Positions 36,766 to 48,754 of a DNA stretch of 64,000 nt are shown here, in pieces (the stretch's first letter is position 1; every line of letters starts with the position of its first letter). The notes under the pieces are model-generated. The model saw nothing but the letters and a program-made list of their open reading frames with translations. It had not been told where the DNA came from and did no database searches. Both the position numbers and the translations under genes were made by a program. The DNA is from Melanocharis versteri (taxonomy: Eukaryota > Chordata > Aves > Passeriformes > Melanocharitidae), in contig VZTG01002000.1 in NCBI GenBank assembly GCA_013397845.1, forward strand, positions 673,430-737,429. Reading direction: 5' to 3'.

Positions 36766-39700
36766 CTGCAAGATTGAATATGTAGTAAAATTACATAATT
36801 TAGGGTAAAGGAAAGCTTCACCTGAAATCTTCTGAAAAAACCCAAACTCTTCCCACCCTGTAAGTTTGAGTCCGAGTTATCTACAGCCACAGCTGCACTG
36901 GAGTGTTTGCTTATGACCGTGACTAAAGCTTTCAGATGTTCTAAAATACCCCATTTCAAGAGCTTCACCACTGTCTAATGCCACAGCAGGAGGGCAGGTA
37001 AGAAAAGGAAGGAGTAGAATCTACCAGGAATAGGGTTCACTGGGTTTTAGTTAAGCAGGTGCTATATGTAATGAGCAGAAGCTTAGCTCTTCCTCTGCTC
37101 CAAGCTAAATACTGACAGGCAGAACTATTAAATCTTCTCACATCCTTAAGGGGAAAAAAAAAAGCACCACTCAAGAGACTGAGTCTGCACAGTTGTGTAA
37201 TGTTGCTGACAACCACCATCTTTCAGTGCATATTTTAAAGAGCGGTGCAGTATAGCCTTACCTATCTAGTAATTATCTTAATATGCCTTTTGGACAGTTG
37301 TGGAAGGAATCGAGCACAGCACTCTTAAGATAACTGATACTGACAGGACGGCAGAAATGCTACAATGCAGAGCCAAATCTGAAACACTTTTAAGAAACTG
37401 AGTACATGGAGCTGCTTTCTGTAAAACTACTGCATAAGCTGCATCAAGTGCACAGAATGAAATACCTGTTTTAGTATCATTTTCACCATCTTCTTCGTCA
37501 TTCTCAAACTTTATTTTCTTGCCCTGAAACTGTATTTTTCCTTTTTGTGCACCCTGAGGTATCTTTCCTCCTCTTCCTTTGCCTTTAATTTTGCGCCCTG
37601 CAGAGATACAAGATCAGGAACTTTGTATCATTTATCTTTTAATTGGAGAGCTCCAGGGACTGCTTCACAGTTAAGGTCAGTATGTAGTATATATTCACTA
37701 TTTAAGAGTGACTTTCACATACCAATTCCAGGACATTATAAAGGTTTAAATTAATAATAGGGGGGAGAACCTTTTGTTTTCTGTTTCAGCAATTCCTGCT
37801 GATCTTCCAGGATTTTTTTCAGAGCTTCTTTCTCTGCATCTCCTTCTAGCACTTCCCATGAAACATCCTTGTTCCGGAGCTGCAAGTTTCCATTATGTGC
37901 TGCTTTGGCTTTTTCCAGAGCATCTTTGGCAATATCCTTAAATAGGATAATTCCCTTAAAAAGAAGAGTGGTATTTGCATTTTAATCTTACTGCAAAAAC
38001 ATTCAGCTGGAATGATGAACAACATATCCTGTTAAGTGCCTCAGCAAATTCATTACTCTTGTATGATTGTAAAACATGTCTAGACTGAAGCAAAGCCCTC
38101 AGACTGTCCTAATGAACAGTCTCAGTTCTGACCTTATCAACTGACAAGGCTGGAACCTTTATCTTCTTTTGAAAGAAGTTAAGAGAATAATTTAATTCTC
38201 TAAATGTTCTGCAATTTCCCAAGACAATAACTTACTTGATAACATGAAAGAACAAACATTTAATCATTCATTTTCAAACTTCAATACAGAGATCTTAAGT
38301 CCTTGTCTAAGATCACTGACCTCCTTTGCACCTCTGACAAAGTGTATCCACTTGATTTCTCCGTGACCAGAAAATACATCATGGAGGTCTTCTCTGCATG
38401 TTTGGTCATCTAGATCACCAGAAAACTTCAAAAGACAGCCTGTCTTTTCTTCCAGAGACTTCTAAATTAAATTAAAACCCCCACATTTTCATTGAAGAAT
38501 CAGGCTTGAATATCCATATTCCCCCCTCCATCCTATTAAACATGATAGCGATAAATAAGCAGTTGAAGTTACAGTAATTCAAGCATTTTTCCCACATAAC
38601 CTAGTTCTGCTGATGTCCAAGTCTTGGACAGTGTCCCCCCTTCTTTAAGTTTTCTTTGCTTACTATGGTACACTTATGTGGAACTTGGGACTCCCTTCCC
38701 ACAGGAATTACACTCTTTATTTTACAAAACAGCTTTTTAAAGGCTGGTACCTCAGGTTGAAAATTTTTGTAATACTGATGAAATCCTTAACAGATCCTAT
38801 AAATACCATAGAAGAACAATCATCTCAATGGTGCATTCAGGATCACTCTGAACAGGTAAACATGCCTAATAATGTAAATTCAGGACATGAGCCTTTAAAC
38901 AAAATTAGTCTACTGAAAAAAAGATTAAAACACCATGACGAAACAGTCTTACTGTTAGTTGGAAAAGCTGAAGTGACTTTCTAGAAAGTGCTCTATGTTA
39001 CAGCATTACAAACAGAATATTCCATGTTTTATAAAATGTAGGTGATTTAAGAAACCCATACCATTTCAGCATCTGCTGCTTGTTTCTGCTTTTCTTCTTT
39101 TTCCCTGCAAAAAAGTCGAGTTAGTTACAAGTCAGTTCAAGCATGGTCAGGCAAGCAAAACACACACTTTGATTGACAATGACTTACTGTTTAGCTCTTG
39201 CTTTTGCTTCTACTTTGTTTTGTTTCCTTTCTTCATTCTTTTTTGTACAGTACTCCTCCCTTCAATAGAATATAAGTTAATATAATTTAAAATATTCTGT
39301 TACAATTAGTTTGTAAGACAGCAGTAGACATGAAACAGTTGAAATTCTTTCTCCAAGTTGACATGCTAAGTCTCCAAAAGGTACAGTTATCAATGCCTGT
39401 ACAACACCATAGAAACTCACACTTCTCAGGTCAAGACAGGTTCTTGCATAAATCCACCCCGACCACTGTTAGTTCATACATCAATTAAGTGGACTTACTT
39501 GAAAAGTACTATCAGCTCTGTGTCTTTGTACTTTTGATTTGGTATCTCTGTGAACTTCTTAGCAGATTCAACACTATCAAAAACTGCAAATATTGAGCCC
39601 TGTTAAATGATAAGAGATATTGTTAGAGTAATTGAACAGAATGTTGTCGAGGAGGGATCCCTGCCCCAGGTCTAAATGTTCATCGTTACCTTAAACGTTC

Positions 39701-41992
39701 TCTGCAATGTTCTCCTCATTTGAATGTTTTCAACTGGACCTTTATCCTCAAGCCATTCTTTGATATCATCAAGAGTGGCATCTAGTGGAAAGCCTTTCTG
39801 CAAGATAGCAACGAGCTTCAATTATATGCCACAAAGTGACTCTTACAAATTATAACCTCTATAGTATGAGTTAATTCAAGCTTTACTCTCAGATGGTTAT
39901 CGGTCAAAGTCATGCAGGACAGCACACAGTAAAGAAAAATTTACTTACAACATACACAGATCTGTTTTTAATTGCAGCCTTATACTGGTCATTTAATTCA
40001 GGAAGGGGTTTATTTGGAGATCTTCTGATTTTAGTTTTGTCTTCATTTATTTCCATTAAACCAGTCTTGGATTTTCTTAGTGCTTCTACAATAACACCAA
40101 AATCTTTTGAAAGGCGACTTAACCTATTGAGTAAGCAGACACAGGTTATTACAAATACACAGGCAAAGCTGAAGCCAGATGTTAAAACAGCAATGGGAAT
40201 TGTACATGCACATCTGGAACACTTGGCCACAAACAGAGATAGGTAGCTGAAAGTTACTCTTTTACCCACGTTAGTTGTACTTTGTTTTACCTGTTGAATT
40301 TGATCATTACTTCTAACGGTACCCAGCCATCATCTAGTTTGATCTGTTCCTTTAGAAACTTGTCTCTTGGTAGATTGTGATTGCCAAAATAGTACTGCAA
40401 AAAGGAAGAGGGGGGGGCAGGAAGAGAGATGTGGTTTTAAATTTTCAGTCTTAAAAGCTCGTTTTCATCTAACAGCTTACTGCAGTAGATTGAGACACAC
40501 CAAAAAGAATTATTCTGAACAAATAGGAATTCTGAAATCATTACTTCCTGCTTTAATGTGATACTTTGCCAAAAGTTAGCTGCAATGTGTAAGCTGTAAA
40601 AACAAAACGACCAGAAACAAACCCCACAAAAACCCAAACAAACCAACCCCACACGGAAACAGTGCTTCATCCAATGGAATTAATGAGGCAAAGATGGATG
40701 GCAATTTTGTTTAGGAAAGGAGCAAAGCTTCTTCTGTTAACATGATAAGCATTCATCACCCTGACCAAGCTCTGCAGAGTCAAACATCAAATTTGTCATC
40801 AGCAGATCCAGGCTGTACTCCTTATTTAAGGAGTATGTATGCAAGAATATTGTATTTGCACACTGAAGAATCATACACAGACTAGAATTTCTAGGTCTCA
40901 TTCAAGAAAACACCATAAGATAAAGAAATCATTGTTTTGTATTTTATTTAATTATTATGTCTTTATTTCGATCTTGTCCAGCATGGAAAGACAATTAAGT
41001 TCAAGACAGGCAAGTTAATGAGATTCTTTCCCTGACTAGCAGTCATCTAACAAAGGTCAAATACTTGAAACCATAAGATAAGTTGGAATATTTTCACCAA
41101 TACCATGGTGCTTTAAAAAGTCAGTGCAAATTTTACAACACTGCCTCTTCCTCTAGTACATCTCAAACTGACATTACCAAAAGTCTAGTTTTGTCAACTA
41201 TTTATATATAACAAAAAACCAAGTATAGAAATTGAGGAATCTCTGTGTTTTCTTTGTTATATATAAATAATGGCTCCATATGGTAATGGACATTCACGTG
41301 CAGCTACATTTTTGTCCTTCAGGAAAGCAATTTTGTTCTAGATACTATTTAAAGCAATGGGCTCAAGTTTTTTGTTGCAGGGTAACCCTCCAAGCCTCTA
41401 GAGAAACAAAGAGTTCATCCAAAGTAGGCATATAAGTTTAGCTGCGATTTGTAGCAATAAATTACAAAGCAGTAAATTATATTAGCAAGTTATGCAATGT
41501 GCTAGTATTTTGACCAGCAGAGATTCCCGAGGAGGAGGACTTTTTCCCCACAAAAATTAAGGCACATAGAATTAAAATGCAGTCTCCTCCTATTTGCACA
41601 GGTAGAATAACACCAGCAAACATGGTAGTAAATTTCTTAATGATACATTCATTTGCTATAGCACCTAAAATGCCAGCAAATTAAACCTTTCCTGTTTTTA
41701 AATGGTGTTCTTCGAAGCAACTCTAGACAAGTATAACTTCCAGCTTAAACTACAATTATGACTATCATAAAGTATTAAATACCTGTTACAGACTTGTGGA
41801 ATTTTTTAAAAAGCTGATGATTTGATTCTAACTCCCGATAAAGTTAACTTCCTGTTAGCCAAGCCCCTGCCAATGAATGCCCCCAAAACACCTCAGTCCA
41901 GATCCCAAACTACAAATTGAACTTACCTCAATTTGCTGACAGATTTTGCTTTCCAAGATAGACATGTTTTCACCATTTCCATTTTCAGCCAT
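36668..41992 (-). CDS. SSB: SSB, Lupus La protein (RNA polymerase III transcript chaperone)
   Basis: La binds the UUU-OH 3' ends of new RNA polymerase III transcripts in the nucleus and protects them from exonucleases. Eleven coding exons sum to 1,224 nt, 407 residues (human La 408): 41992-41927, 40394-40291, 40123-39949, 39797-39690, 39599-39499, 39259-39188, 39104-39062, 38461-38321, 37954-37771, 37597-37466 and 36765-36668. The La motif covers about residues 10-95, with the 3'-end-binding residues Q20, Y23, Y24, D33, F35 and F55 all present at the human positions. RRM1 follows at about 110-185, a charged linker at 186-223, and the second, atypical RRM at about 225-330. The tail is Lys/Glu-rich and carries SPKKRP, a likely nuclear localisation signal. 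The start has A at -3 and G at +4. The 5' leader is spliced. Neighbours are METTL5 (convergent) and KLHL23 (same strand, upstream). Confidence 0.97.
37466..37597 (-). CDS. SSB: SSB exon: basic C-terminal region
   Basis: 132 nt, acceptor TCTGCAG, donor GTATTT. It encodes RKIKGKGRGGKIPQGAQKGK, IQFQGKKIKFENDEEDGEND and TKT: a basic patch followed by an acidic run. Confidence 0.94.
37771..37954 (-). CDS. SSB: SSB exon: end of C-terminal RRM
   Basis: 184 nt, acceptor TTTTTAAG, donor GTTCTC. It encodes GIILFKDIAKDALEKAKAAH, NGNLQLRNKDVSWEVLEGDA and EKEALKKILEDQQELLKQKT, with the long helix alpha-3 typical of the La second RRM. Confidence 0.96.
38321..38461 (-). CDS. SSB: SSB exon: start of C-terminal RRM
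   Basis: 141 nt, acceptor AATTTAG, donor GTCAGT. It encodes KSLEEKTGCLLKFSGDLDDQ, TCREDLHDVFSGHGEIKWIH and FVRGAKE in whole codons. Confidence 0.96.
39062..39104 (-). CDS. SSB: SSB exon: charged linker, part 2
   Basis: 43 nt, acceptor TTTTGCAG, donor GTATGG. It encodes EKEEKQKQAADAEM, completing the linker before the C-terminal RRM. Confidence 0.92.
39188..39259 (-). CDS. SSB: SSB exon: charged linker, part 1
   Basis: 72 nt, acceptor TTGAAG, donor GTAAGT. It encodes EEYCTKKNEERKQNKVEAKA and RAK, a Lys/Glu-rich helical linker between the two RRMs. Confidence 0.93.
39499..39599 (-). CDS. SSB: SSB exon: RRM1 second half
   Basis: 101 nt, acceptor TTTAACAG, donor GTAAGT. It encodes GSIFAVFDSVESAKKFTEIP and NQKYKDTELIVLF. 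GSIFAVF occupies the RNP1 strand position. Confidence 0.96.
39690..39797 (-). CDS. SSB: SSB exon: RRM1 first half
   Basis: 108 nt, acceptor CTTGCAG, donor GTAACG. It encodes KGFPLDATLDDIKEWLEDKG and PVENIQMRRTLQRTFK in whole codons. Confidence 0.96.
39949..40123 (-). CDS. SSB: SSB exon: end of La motif and linker to RRM1
   Basis: 175 nt, acceptor TCAATAG, donor GTAAGT. It encodes LSRLSKDFGVIVEALRKSKT, then GLMEINEDKTKIRRSPNKPL and PELNDQYKAAIKNRSVYV. The final RSVYV begins RRM1. Confidence 0.97.
40291..40394 (-). CDS. SSB: SSB exon: core of La motif
   Basis: 104 nt, acceptor TTTTGCAG, donor GTAAAA. It encodes YYFGNHNLPRDKFLKEQIKL and DDGWVPLEVMIKFN. The aromatic and acidic residues that grip the terminal uridines are in this exon. 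Confidence 0.97.
41199..41269. repeat. AT-rich inverted repeat, 20-bp arms
   Basis: Arms 41199-41218 and 41250-41269 pair at 19 of 20 positions around a 31-base loop, in the SSB intron after coding exon 1. AT-rich inverted repeats of this size are common in vertebrate introns. Confidence 0.7.
41927..41992 (-). CDS. SSB: SSB coding exon 1 (residues 1-22)
   Basis: The exon begins at 42001 after the acceptor TCAAAACAG and encodes MAENGNGENMSILESKICQQ plus IE; donor GTAAGT. Only nine leader bases precede the start codon in this exon, so a separate upstream leader exon exists. Confidence 0.96.
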
Positions 41993-42001
41993 TTTCACCA
42001 G

Positions 42002-44769
42002 CTGTTTTGAAGAGAATACAGAACAAAAGCACTAAGTTTTGAACAGTACTTTCTGCAGACTTACATTCATGTTGCATTGCATTTCACTGCAGCCTCATCT
42101 AAATAAGGTAACAGCCAAGTTCATTAGCCATACGTTTATGCCTGTGAAGCAACTATTAACATGACTGCAAGAACTCCAAGGGGAAACTATGAAACATCTG
42201 GGAAAAAATCCCTCACTTTGGTTGTTAAGGCAGCATTTGGCATTCAGCAGTCAAGATAAAATTAAAACAATGTTGGCGCTTCACAGCCTTGTTATTTATC
42301 TTTTTCTAGGCACAGATCCTCAGTTCAGAACAACAACACAACTGAGCCAACAACATTAGTTCTTTAAGTCAAATCCAACCTCTCATCACTAGGCAAAACA
42401 TCAGTAACAAAAATGTTCAATTCCTCCATAGGTATAATTAGAAATGTTTCTGACGTTTCTGTCTCCTGTTTAATCTTCGTAAAGTTCACAGAACTTACTG
42501 GAGGACAGAGTGAAAATATCTGCATTTACTGACGCATCCTAAAGATGTCTTGTTCTCTCCTTTACAAATGTGTCTTCGATATAGTTCTGCTTGAATAGTG
42601 AATCAAGTCTCTTTGATAGCATAAGACATTTTAACTTGGAAGTGGCTTTACTTAACTGGCAGCAAGTGTATAATCCCAGTACATCAGATGCAGTCACTAA
42701 GAAAGCAGCTACTGGCCAGAAAATTAACTGGGATCAAACATTTTCTATCTAGTTGCTCTTAAGATAAGGATAGAGTGTGAAGATTAATCCTTAGAAAAAA
42801 ATGTAGCTTTATGAAGCTGTCAGAAATTAGTCTGAATTCAGTTTTAAACTATGAACCACAGATTTCTTCTTTCTCCCTTTGAGCACCAGCACACTTGTTA
42901 AATCCAGCTAAAGAAGATAAAGCGGTTTCTTGGTCCCGTTACCCCAATTCATAGATCTGTGATCACAAAGGCTGCTGGTGAAGATGGTTTTGCACTCATG
43001 TCTTGCATGGTTTACTGGGAGATTTAACCATACCCCTTCTGCTCCTCTGCCACTTGCAGGGCAGTAACATCCTTCAGAGCATCAAGATGACTGGCAACAC
43101 AGAAGCAGGGAAAACTCCTCCGAGGTGCCCTTATTACAGGAAATTGTGTTCTTCATCAGAATACCCAGTTGGCAGCCGCATCTTCTTATTTTAGTAGTGT
43201 AATTCCCCAATAACTGTTCAGCCTACTGCAGTCTGCAGTATTCCCATTTCCTCCTCTTCCTGATCTCAAAGCCACATTCAATCCTTGGAACTTACTTGTA
43301 ATTCTTTGGCACTTACAGCCTTGAAAGGTGCTGTGCTTGCACCTGTCCGTAACACTGTAACACTCTTTAGAGCATGATTTCAGCAGGTGTTAGTTGCCAG
43401 CTATGCTGAGTGTGATCCATTTGTCTAAAAAGCACTTACAAAACCCAGGCCAGAGCACTCAAGCTGGGAGTTGCAGTTACTTCAGAGATGTCCCACATGA
43501 GCCACCCTGACTACAGGAGACTGACACTTCACCACCATTCAGGTGCTGGTACTGTCTCAACACCCTACTTGTGAGAGAAATCAATGGTCTATTTTACATT
43601 ATACCCAATTTGGTCTAATTTAACGGCAACCTATAGAGCAGTCTCTGACCACTGTCCCAGTCTGCCTCAGCCCAGGTACCAAAATACTCAAAACCAGCAA
43701 CCCAATTTCCACATAAGGCTCAGCTCCACTGTTAAGAAGAGAAAAAAACAAAGTCTACTTCTTTAGCAGTATTTTCAAGGTTAATACCAAGATGCGTGAT
43801 CCAACACAAGACTTAGGACACATCCTTTAAAATAAGTCTTACGCATGGAAAGGTTTTTTGAAAAAGCATCCTTTCAGCTGCAAGAAACAAACTGTAGGCA
43901 AGACTAAGAAAGACTCAAGCTTGCCATGCAAGGAATTCAGTTCAGTGATTGAGCTCTAACCTATTTAGACCAAAAGCAGAAGCAGACTTCTAATTTAAGA
44001 GAAATTCTAGCCTTGTCTGCACATGCTCATTTCAGACTCTTTAGCTCAGTCATTTGGCACAAGACAACTTCCAGATCAATAGTTTTCAGTTGCTGTGCGG
44101 CAGTGGAGACTGATAAAAAGCTCCCGTGAACAGCAATCACAGTCTGAACTGCATGCAAAATCCTACAAAAGATTTTATTTTAAGGGCTTTCTTAATAAAC
44201 TACACTGACTTGTTCCTTCCATATGCCGGAAGTCTGTATCAGTACCATACAAAACATAAAAAAGCAGGTTAAAATAAAGCAAGTAGTCCTTTATGTTTAA
44301 ATTATAAGTGGAAAATGACAGTCAAGCCCCTTAACTAGAACTATTAGATCCCACACTGTATTAGCTAGATCATCCCAAAAGGACTCACAAGTAGATTTTC
44401 CTCTTAACAGCCATTTAGTTTCAAGATCTGGACAAAGTTTAGTTGCAGGCTGATTCTACCATTACTGTAATAGAGTGAAAGGCTTTTTTTAAATAAGCAA
44501 ACTTCCCCAATAAAGTAACATGGAACTGTTACTCATATTATGCCTTGTTCAGGAACCCCTGCATAAGAGGTCTGAGCCTACTCTTTATTTAAGGGTAAGG
44601 ATTAACTACAACCACGCATTTTCACAGATGTTAACAGTTGTTTTTTGAGTAGAATCAGTGCAATCTAAGAAAAAAATTCTTACGAAGAATTTTTTAAGTA
44701 ATTGAAATGACGGTCCCTGGACTGTGCTAGGAAACCATCAGTTTGCTGTTGAGACTTTTACACGCCTGC
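42002..44769. other. SSB leader intron
   Basis: Sequence between the SSB start-codon exon and the CpG island. No coding or mobile feature is recognised. Confidence 0.7.
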
Positions 44770-44954
44770 AGCGGCAACATACCCCTCTTCAGACAGCCTC
44801 GGGCGCCGTGGCCAAGGCTCCCACCCGGCGGACACCTCTGCCCGGCAGGAGCGGGAGCGCTGCCCTCGGGCCGGGAGCGGTGCCGCCGGCTCCGCTTCCC
44901 CCGCAGAGCCCGAGCCCCGCAGCGCAGCGCGTTCCGAGCGCCGCGGGAAGCGCT

Positions 44955-45330
44955 NNNNNNNNNNNNNNNNNNNNNNNNNNNNNNNNNNNNNNNNNNNNNN
45001 NNNNNNNNNNNNNNNNNNNNNNNNNNNNNNNNNNNNNNNNNNNNNNNNNNNNNNNNNNNNNNNNNNNNNNNNNNNNNNNNNNNNNNNNNNNNNNNNNNNN
45101 NNNNNNNNNNNNNNNNNNNNNNNNNNNNNNNNNNNNNNNNNNNNNNNNNNNNNNNNNNNNNNNNNNNNNNNNNNNNNNNNNNNNNNNNNNNNNNNNNNNN
45201 NNNNNNNNNNNNNNNNNNNNNNNNNNNNNNNNNNNNNNNNNNNNNNNNNNNNNNNNNNNNNNNNNNNNNNNNNNNNNNNNNNNNNNNNNNNNNNNNNNNN
45301 NNNNNNNNNNNNNNNNNNNNNNNNNNNNNN
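44955..45330. other. Assembly gap (376 N)
   Basis: Run of N directly next to the GC-rich minisatellite that starts at 45331. Collapse or dropout of the repeat array is the likely cause of the gap. Confidence 0.99.
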
Positions 45331-45455
45331 GAGCCCTGCGCGCTCCTGCGGGCCCTGCCCGCTCCGAGAGCCCTGCGCGCTCCTGCGGGCCCTGCGCGCT
45401 CCGAGAGCCCTGCGCGCTCCTGCGGGCCCTGCGCGCTCCGAGGGCCCTGCGCGCC
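45331..45455. repeat. GC-rich minisatellite, 37-bp period
   Basis: Copies start at 45331, 45368 and 45405, and a partial diverged one at 45442. Each holds two related halves built on CCCTGCGCGCTCC. Copies 2 and 3 appear identical and copy 1 differs at one base. The array abuts the gap on its left, so its true length is unknown. Confidence 0.9.
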
Positions 45456-45540
45456 GGGACGAGCCCGGCAGCGGCCGCAGGGGTCGTGGGGCACAGCGCC
45501 ATCCACGGCCACCTGTCCGCGCACGGGGATTTTGTTCCCC

Positions 45541-48443
45541 CGTTCTGTTCACCGCTTTTGCACACTGAACAGAAAAAGTAACTTAACAACTTGTATTTGT
45601 ACATTGATGGTATATTTACATTTATTAAGTATTGCAAACATTCACTTAAATACTACAGATGTACTGTGGGCATCTATAGTGCTACAAACACGGGAATTGC
45701 ACATGTGAAAATTCTAAGAAATAGTATTGACTTTACAATTTATTTGACTTCCACATTACTTAATTTTCTAGTTTACAACTGAAACAGTAAAACAGTGCCT
45801 ACCACAATACAGATCCAATAGCACAATAATTTAGTGGTTACATTCAACTGTTTTTAAAAACATATCATACAGATGGCTAAGAGATTCCCTGCTCTGAGCT
45901 TCCCACCTCCTGTAGGTTGCTGACCAGAGGTCAGAATCCCTATTCCCTTGCTGAGTTCATTTTCCTGCCTGTGTCCAAGACCTGATGGTCACACACCTTC
46001 TTGGGATGTGCTACAGACATGAGTTACTTTAAAAGGGCACTGTAGGTTATTGTGAAAAATAGCACCAGTTGAAATTTAACCGTGAGTCTGAACTTACTCT
46101 TCTCTCCATTTATTCTACTGCATTGAAAATCTCTGAGAAATTAGGACTTAACTGAAGTCCTAAGCAGCAATTTCTTTGACTTTTGTTTATGCCAGACCAA
46201 CAAATGCTCTCCTGACAGGAGGGAACTAAAGGCTTTATTTCCACTTTGCACTTAACACTGAGGCCAAAAAGCAGCATTTGCTGGCCTGCAGGCTGCCCAG
46301 GGGGGCAAAGCAGAGTCCAGCTTCCAGTGCCTGTGCTCCAGCCCTGGAACAGCACTGTCTTTCACCAACATCAAGCACCCAGTTCAGAAGCAGTTGACAA
46401 GTGGACGCTGAGGGGTTTGGTTTTGTTAGTCCTCACCTTGCTCTTAGATCCTGTCACTGACTCATGACTCTTGGTGACAGGATACAGGCCAGAATGAACC
46501 TCAAGGCCCGCCACAAGCAGCTGTTCTATGCTTGTGTTTTTCAGCAAACATGAAGCCTCACGGGTACATAAATTTGCACTGAAAAATTACATAAACATGT
46601 TGAGTTCACTGTGGTCTCATCCAATACAAAGATCACATTCATGTTCTTGCGATGTTGTCCTTTAAATCTCTACCTGCCCTTGAGCAATTCTCAGCTGTGG
46701 AGATTTCCAGGAGAAACAAATTCACTTTATCTCTTTTGCCCACCTGCTTGGCCCACGCATTTCAAACAGCCTTGGAGTTCAATTCTCCACATCTCTTTAG
46801 AGTTTAGAGTCTTTAAGCAAATTACATCGGATCCTTACATAGCTCTCAGTGGGATGGGTAACAAAGCAACACACTGAACACACACACAAGCTTCTGACAT
46901 AGTGAGGCGACATACGAAAATACCAAAAAAAGAACTGTACATACACACCACAGAACTTCACATCAAAGCCAGAGTTCAGTGCCACCTGCTACCAGTAGTC
47001 AAATGCAAGGCAGAAATAGCATAAAAATGTGAAAGAATAAAAAAAAAGCTGAAAATGCTTATGATCAAGCAAAAGGAATATTATAAACTCAGAGCTTACT
47101 GCTTGGAAAAGTCCTTTCTTTGTATCTGAGAAATCCAATAAAACCAAAATTTTAGGTGGCAGTGCTGGTGTGGGAAGTTCCCACCACACCCTATGGCAGC
47201 CTTGTGTTGTCCCTGCCTCTCACACCAATGTCTAACAGCTGTTTCTGCAGTCATTTTATAAACTGGATTGGGGATCAGTGCTAAAAGAGCCTTCTCTGTT
47301 CCCCAAAGCATTTTTTCATTTGGATCACCGCTGTCAGGCCACTCAGAGTGTGATCTGTTTGTCTGTAAATCACTTTGTAAAAATCCACTTTCTACACAGA
47401 ATTTGAAGATCTCATATTAAGTTTCGAGAGAAATAGTAAATCAGTCAATCCTGTAGATCATTTTTTTCTTCATGCATAATATACTTTGACAAGTTTCTCT
47501 AGTTGTTACCTTTGCTCAAGTCACCGTTTAGAAAGATCAAATGATATTAAACAAAATAGAGAAGTTTCAGTCTCAGGGGCATGTTAATTTCCTCCTTCCA
47601 TTCCACACAGGCACACATCTTGAATTGATATCAAAAAAGAGTTAACACATGAAGGCTTTTCTCTGAACACCCCTCCCCCCAAAAAAAACCCAAATTACAA
47701 ATACCTGTGCATCAGCCAAAGATCCCATTTCAAAGCCTTGCAGAGTCTTTTTTCATTTCTCATTGGCAATGTCGAAGTGAGTGTGAGAATGGCAAAGAAA
47801 GTACTTTTCTCAAATGCCCTTGTACTTCTCCTTCTGGAAAACTAGTGCACACTTTTGGCTTGTGCTCTGGGGCTACTACTAACATTTCTTCCCTCATTCC
47901 TAGCCCAAGCTCTTCTTTGCTCTGGCACTTGAAGGTAGAGTTGGAGGCATCCTGTAAATGCCCATTTCTGAATCTGATAACCTAGTTATCCAAGTGATAT
48001 TGCTCTGTATATACCATACACTTAGCTTGTGTCAATGATCCATTTCTACAGCTATGTTCAGAATACAAAGATTTCATCTTAAGGCCGGTAGTCCTTAGAA
48101 CTGTATTTTGTTTTGCTTTACTTATTTTAGCACCAAGTCATAGTTTCATCCAGTGATTAACAAAAATAAATCCATTTTTCACAGTAGTTCCTATGTTGCT
48201 GTATGAAGTATTATAAGAGAGTAATTTGAGAACGTCCATGACAAAGAATGATTGGACTGAAAAATATACGGAAATCTTGTTACCACATTTATGTTCCTGA
48301 GTTGTTTAAAACGAGAACAAATTACATCTAGTTATTAACAGTGTGTGCTAAGAGATTGTATTAGACAACTCCATGAGGTAATCAGTACTGTCATGAATAC
48401 CGCATCTGCTGTTTTCTGTAACAGCAAGATGAAAATTAAATGC
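45541..48443. other. KLHL23 3' untranslated region and KLHL23-SSB spacer
   Basis: Follows the KLHL23 stop on the minus strand. Several minus-strand AATAAA hexamers occur (for example at 46234-46239), so the transcript end cannot be chosen. No other gene is seen. Confidence 0.6.
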
Positions 48444-48754
48444 TTACACATTATACACACAGACACAGCCATGTGACCGCATGGCACTGGGAAGATTACC
48501 TACTGCTTCCCACTTATTCAGTTCAGGGTCGTATTTCTCAATGCTCTGCAGGTATGTTCCTTTTGAATAGGAATATCCTCCTGTTACATAGATGCATCCG
48601 TTCATAACCACCGTGCCACACTCCATCCTTCTCTCCATCATGTGAGCCATCTGCTTCCACTCGTTTTGCTCTGGGTCATAGCAGTCAGTGATCGTGGTCT
48701 GTCCACCCACAAAATAGATCTTGTTTTGTAATGTAATTGAACACAATCCGTATT
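48444..48754 (-). CDS. KLHL23: KLHL23 exon 3: last Kelch repeats and stop
   Basis: 311 nt, acceptor TTCTGAAG. It encodes YGLCSITLQNKIYFVGGQTT through MERRMECGTVVMNGCIYVTG to MRSHGCVCVYNV and TAA. The 3' untranslated end was not resolved. Confidence 0.95.

Larger units (their letters stand above)
36766..41926. other. SSB introns within the coding region
   Basis: Ten introns lie between the coding exons; the longest is 40395-41926, which has the inverted repeat at 41199. A G-rich run occurs near 40411. No snoRNA-like box pairs were confirmed. Confidence 0.8.
44770..45540. promoter_or_regulatory. CpG island, likely SSB promoter and leader exon
   Basis: GC-rich block 2.8-3.5 kb upstream of the first SSB coding exon, which is itself a spliced exon with only nine leader bases. 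No coding gene fits it. A non-coding SSB exon 1 is expected here, possibly inside the gap; I could not point to its donor. Confidence 0.6.

Noticed and set aside
44724..45708. Repetitive ALRAP-type open frames across the second gap
   Set aside because: The apparent repeats in the peptide are the 37-bp minisatellite translated, and most of each frame is N.
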